Source of the DNA: DATKYK01 sp034430255
Lineage (GTDB): Bacteria; Chloroflexota; Dehalococcoidia; E44-bin15
Length of the DNA stretch: 25,455 nucleotides
NCBI GenBank assembly: GCA_034430255.1
Contig: DAOUEU010000070.1
Location: forward strand, 1-25,455
Direction of reading: 5' to 3'
Below the pieces are notes generated by a model. It searched no databases and was not told the DNA's origin. It saw only the letters and a program-made list of their open reading frames with translations. Numbering within the stretch: the first letter of the stretch is position 1; every line of letters starts with the position of its first letter. Shown piece after piece: positions 23,320 through 25,455 of this stretch. The translations under genes and the position numbers were made by a program.

Positions 23320-24969
23320 ATGAGGTGGGACAAAGCAGCAAGGCAAAGACTCTTTAGGGAGAAAGGCACTATCTTCAAGGACTGGGGCGGCAGAGTCCCC
23401 ATTGCTCTTCTTTACCCCAATACCTATTATATAGGTATGTCCAACCTCGGATTCCAGACCATCTACAGCCTGCTCAATAGTTACAATAATATCGTCTGCG
23501 AGCGGGTTTTCTGGGACGGGGATGGAAGAAGTATTGAATCCGGACACCCTCTTGATGATTTCGCTGTGCTCGCTTTCTCCATATCCTATGAACTGGACTA
23601 CTTCAACGTAGTCGAGATGCTAAAATGGAGCACCACTCCTCTATATTCTGCCGACCGTAACGATTCCCACCCCCTGGTGATTGCGGGTGGACCCTGTATC
23701 ATCGCCAACCCGGAGCCTCTTTCACCTTTCTTTGACTGCTTCGCCATTGGGGAGGGGGAGGCTATCTTGCCCTCGATGCTTGATGTTATAACCGAGGGGA
23801 TTGGAGGTGATAGGGACGAGATGCTACGGTCGCTCTCCTTGCTTGGCGGGGTTTATGTGCCCGGCCTTGCCCCTGGGAAGCCAGTTTCCCGGCAGTGGAC
23901 GCGTAACATAGATGATTTTGCCACTACCTCGGTGATACTTACCCACCAGACGGAGCTTAGCGATATGTTCCTTATTGAGGTGGCACGCGGCTGTCGATGG
24001 GGCTGCCGCTTCTGCCTCGCCGGTTTCCTTTTTCGCCCCTTTCGCTTTCGTTCCTTAAGTAGCCTGCTTAACCAGGCTGAGCGCGGCCTGAGGGAGAAAA
24101 AAAGGGTCGGAATTTTAGGTGCGTCACCATTCGATCACCCTGAGCTAGAGGAACTTGTGTCCAGATTGCAGCAGATGGGAGCAGATATATCCATCAGCTC
24201 GATGAGAATTCGTCCCCTGTCGCGAGTTGCCCTCAGGGGGCTTGTGGAGAGCGGTACCCAAACCCTGTCTCTGGCACCTGAAGCGGGGTCGGAAAGATTG
24301 CGCAAAATTATCAATAAAGGCGTATCGGAGAAAGACATCATCGAGGCGATAGGCTGGATCGCCCCCCATCCCCCTCGGCAAATCAAGCTCTATTTTATGA
24401 TCGGTTTGCCCACTGAGACCGAAGACGACATAGATGAGATAATCAAGCTGACTCTCTCCCTAAAGAGGTGTCTTGACCGCAGGCAAGGGGGGAGTCATCT
24501 CACCCTTACTATCGAGCCTTTTGTGCCCAAGGCAGGGACACCCTTCCAATGGCTACCGATGGAAAGCGCCAAGATTCTTGCCCAGCGACTTACCACGCTT
24601 AGAAACAGCCTGGAGCCAAAGGGCATCGCGATCAGGTCGGAGAGCGTGGCCTGGAGCATCGTCCAGGGTGTGCTATCGCGAGGCGATAGGAGTCTGGCCC
24701 CGGCACTTTCCTGGATGGTCGATTTAGGTGAGAGGGGTGGAGTGTACAAAAAATCCCTGTCCTTGTGGCGGCACGCGCTTTCGGAGTTTTCGCTCGATGC
24801 CGATCTCTACATTGGCAGGCAAATCCCGCTCGATGAGCGGCTCCCCTGGGCCAACATCGACTCGGGGATTGAGCCTGCTTATCTGGAAAGGGAACTGGAT
24901 CGATCACGCCGCGGCGAGGAGACCCCTCCCTGCCCCCTAGCCCAATGCCATGAGTGCGGGGTTTGTTGA
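23320..24969 (+). CDS. Radical SAM protein of the B12-binding/TIGR03960-like type
   Basis: A 549-residue protein. Residues 1-200 form an N-terminal domain like the B12-binding-type fold seen before radical SAM domains (LLYPNTYYIGMSNLGFQTIYS; IAGGPCIIANPEP). The radical SAM cluster motif is CRWGCRFC (C225, C229, C232), followed by a long radical SAM barrel (LSLAPEAGSERLRKIINKG; KLYFMIGLPTE). The end carries CPLAQCHECGVC (C538, C543, C546, C549), typical of the rSAM_fuse-type family. The DUF2344 domain that often follows in longer members is absent, because the next gene starts one base after the stop. The start ATG at 23320 has a poor ribosome site. Substrate unknown. Confidence 0.8.
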   Translation: MRWDKAARQRLFREKGTIFKDWGGRVPIALLYPNTYYIGMSNLGFQTIYSLLNSYNNIVCERVFWDGDGRSIESGHPLDDFAVLAFSISYELDYFNVVEMLKWSTTPLYSADRNDSHPLVIAGGPCIIANPEPLSPFFDCFAIGEGEAILPSMLDVITEGIGGDRDEMLRSLSLLGGVYVPGLAPGKPVSRQWTRNIDDFATTSVILTHQTELSDMFLIEVARGCRWGCRFCLAGFLFRPFRFRSLSSLLNQAERGLREKKRVGILGASPFDHPELEELVSRLQQMGADISISSMRIRPLSRVALRGLVESGTQTLSLAPEAGSERLRKIINKGVSEKDIIEAIGWIAPHPPRQIKLYFMIGLPTETEDDIDEIIKLTLSLKRCLDRRQGGSHLTLTIEPFVPKAGTPFQWLPMESAKILAQRLTTLRNSLEPKGIAIRSESVAWSIVQGVLSRGDRSLAPALSWMVDLGERGGVYKKSLSLWRHALSEFSLDADLYIGRQIPLDERLPWANIDSGIEPAYLERELDRSRRGEETPPCPLAQCHECGVC

Positions 24970-24970
24970 C

Positions 24971-25455
24971 ATGGATATTTCACAAAACCTGCTAGATGTG
25001 GAGCGGCGCGTTGCCCAAGCGGCACAGAGGGCGGGGCGGTCCCCCAGGGAGATCACCATTATCGCCGTGACCAAGGGGTTAACCGCACAGGCCATTGAGG
25101 CTGTCCTTGAGGCAGGCATCAGGCACATTGGCGAGAACAGGGTACAGGAGGCGAGAGAGAAGAAAGCGCGCCTTTCCAAGTTGCAGACATGCCCCACCTG
25201 GCATATGGTGGGCCATCTTCAGACCAACAAGGTTAGGACAGCAGTGGAAATTTTTGATATAATTCATAGCATCGATTCGCTTAGATTAGCGGAGGCTTTG
25301 AGCAGCCGCACTCGAAACACCATTCCCGTGTTGCTTCAGGTCAACATTTCAAGTGAGGAACCAAAGAGTGGCTTTTCAGAGGCCGAATTGCCCAAGGCTG
25401 TGGAAAAGATCACTCTATTACCCAGGCTGGAGGTGAAGGGTCTAATGACCATTGC
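24971..25455 (+). CDS. YggS-family pyridoxal-phosphate homeostasis protein (partial, runs off window)
   Basis: The first 161 codons of a PLP-binding protein that keeps free PLP in balance. Translated from the ATG at 24971 it begins MDISQNLLDVERRVAQ; the PLP lysine is in IIAVTKG (K35), then HIGENRVQEA, WHMVGHLQTNK and IHSIDSLRLAEAL, VLLQVNIS, SGF and VKGLMTI, all typical of the family. An in-frame ATG at 24950 would add MSAGFVD and overlap the radical SAM gene. It continues beyond 25455; the visible part is intact. Confidence 0.92.
   Translation, partial: MDISQNLLDVERRVAQAAQRAGRSPREITIIAVTKGLTAQAIEAVLEAGIRHIGENRVQEAREKKARLSKLQTCPTWHMVGHLQTNKVRTAVEIFDIIHSIDSLRLAEALSSRTRNTIPVLLQVNISSEEPKSGFSEAELPKAVEKITLLPRLEVKGLMTI

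Overview
The window looks like part of a Chloroflexota chromosome, most likely class Dehalococcoidia. This is inferred from gene content and protein character, since no rRNA is present. The main clues are a division cluster reduced to mraZ-rsmH-ftsA-ftsZ with no mur, mraY or ftsI genes, a B12-dependent ribonucleotide reductase (nrdJ) directly behind nrdR, a SecD with an unusual extra segment, and a moderately GC-rich, tightly packed layout. No rRNA, tRNA, CRISPR array, transposase, integrase or phage gene was seen.

Layout. (1) 25-3305, minus strand, accessory-looking: a Cys-rich DUF3795-type protein, an orphan HsdR-N-like nuclease whose C-terminus is frameshifted, a NurA-type nuclease without a visible HerA, and a DUF3467-type protein. 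(2) 3306-3923: a 618-base non-coding stretch with three palindromic repeat-like elements, then a promoter for a histone-deacetylase-family enzyme (3924-4958, plus). (3) 4955-14865, minus strand, a housekeeping run read from high to low coordinates: mogA/moaB, trmD, rplS, priA, def, a 365-base structured gap, cca, secD, secF and a CDF metal transporter. def has its own consensus-like promoter over the priA stop codon. (4) 14866-15443: an AT-rich divergent intergenic region ending in the mraZ promoter, with an inverted repeat on the -35 box and four 10-bp-phased TGG/TGT motifs that resemble MraZ boxes. (5) 15444-19320, plus strand: mraZ, rsmH, ftsA, ftsZ. (6) 19321-25455, plus strand: hairpins, a strong promoter with two NrdR-box-like sites, nrdR, nrdJ, a two-helix membrane protein, a small coiled-coil/CxxC protein, a radical SAM protein and the start of a YggS-family PLP protein that runs off the window.

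How the genes fit together: the minus-strand run covers tRNA and ribosome maturation (trmD, rplS, cca, def), replication restart (priA) and membrane protein export (secDF). The plus-strand run joins the cell-division core to nucleotide reduction. MraZ probably controls its own cluster and NrdR probably controls nrdR-nrdJ. I found no clearly new multi-gene system. The most unusual items are the insert in SecD, the regulatory arrays before mraZ and nrdR, the frameshifted nuclease, the collapsed division cluster, and several hairpin-rich intergenic stretches.
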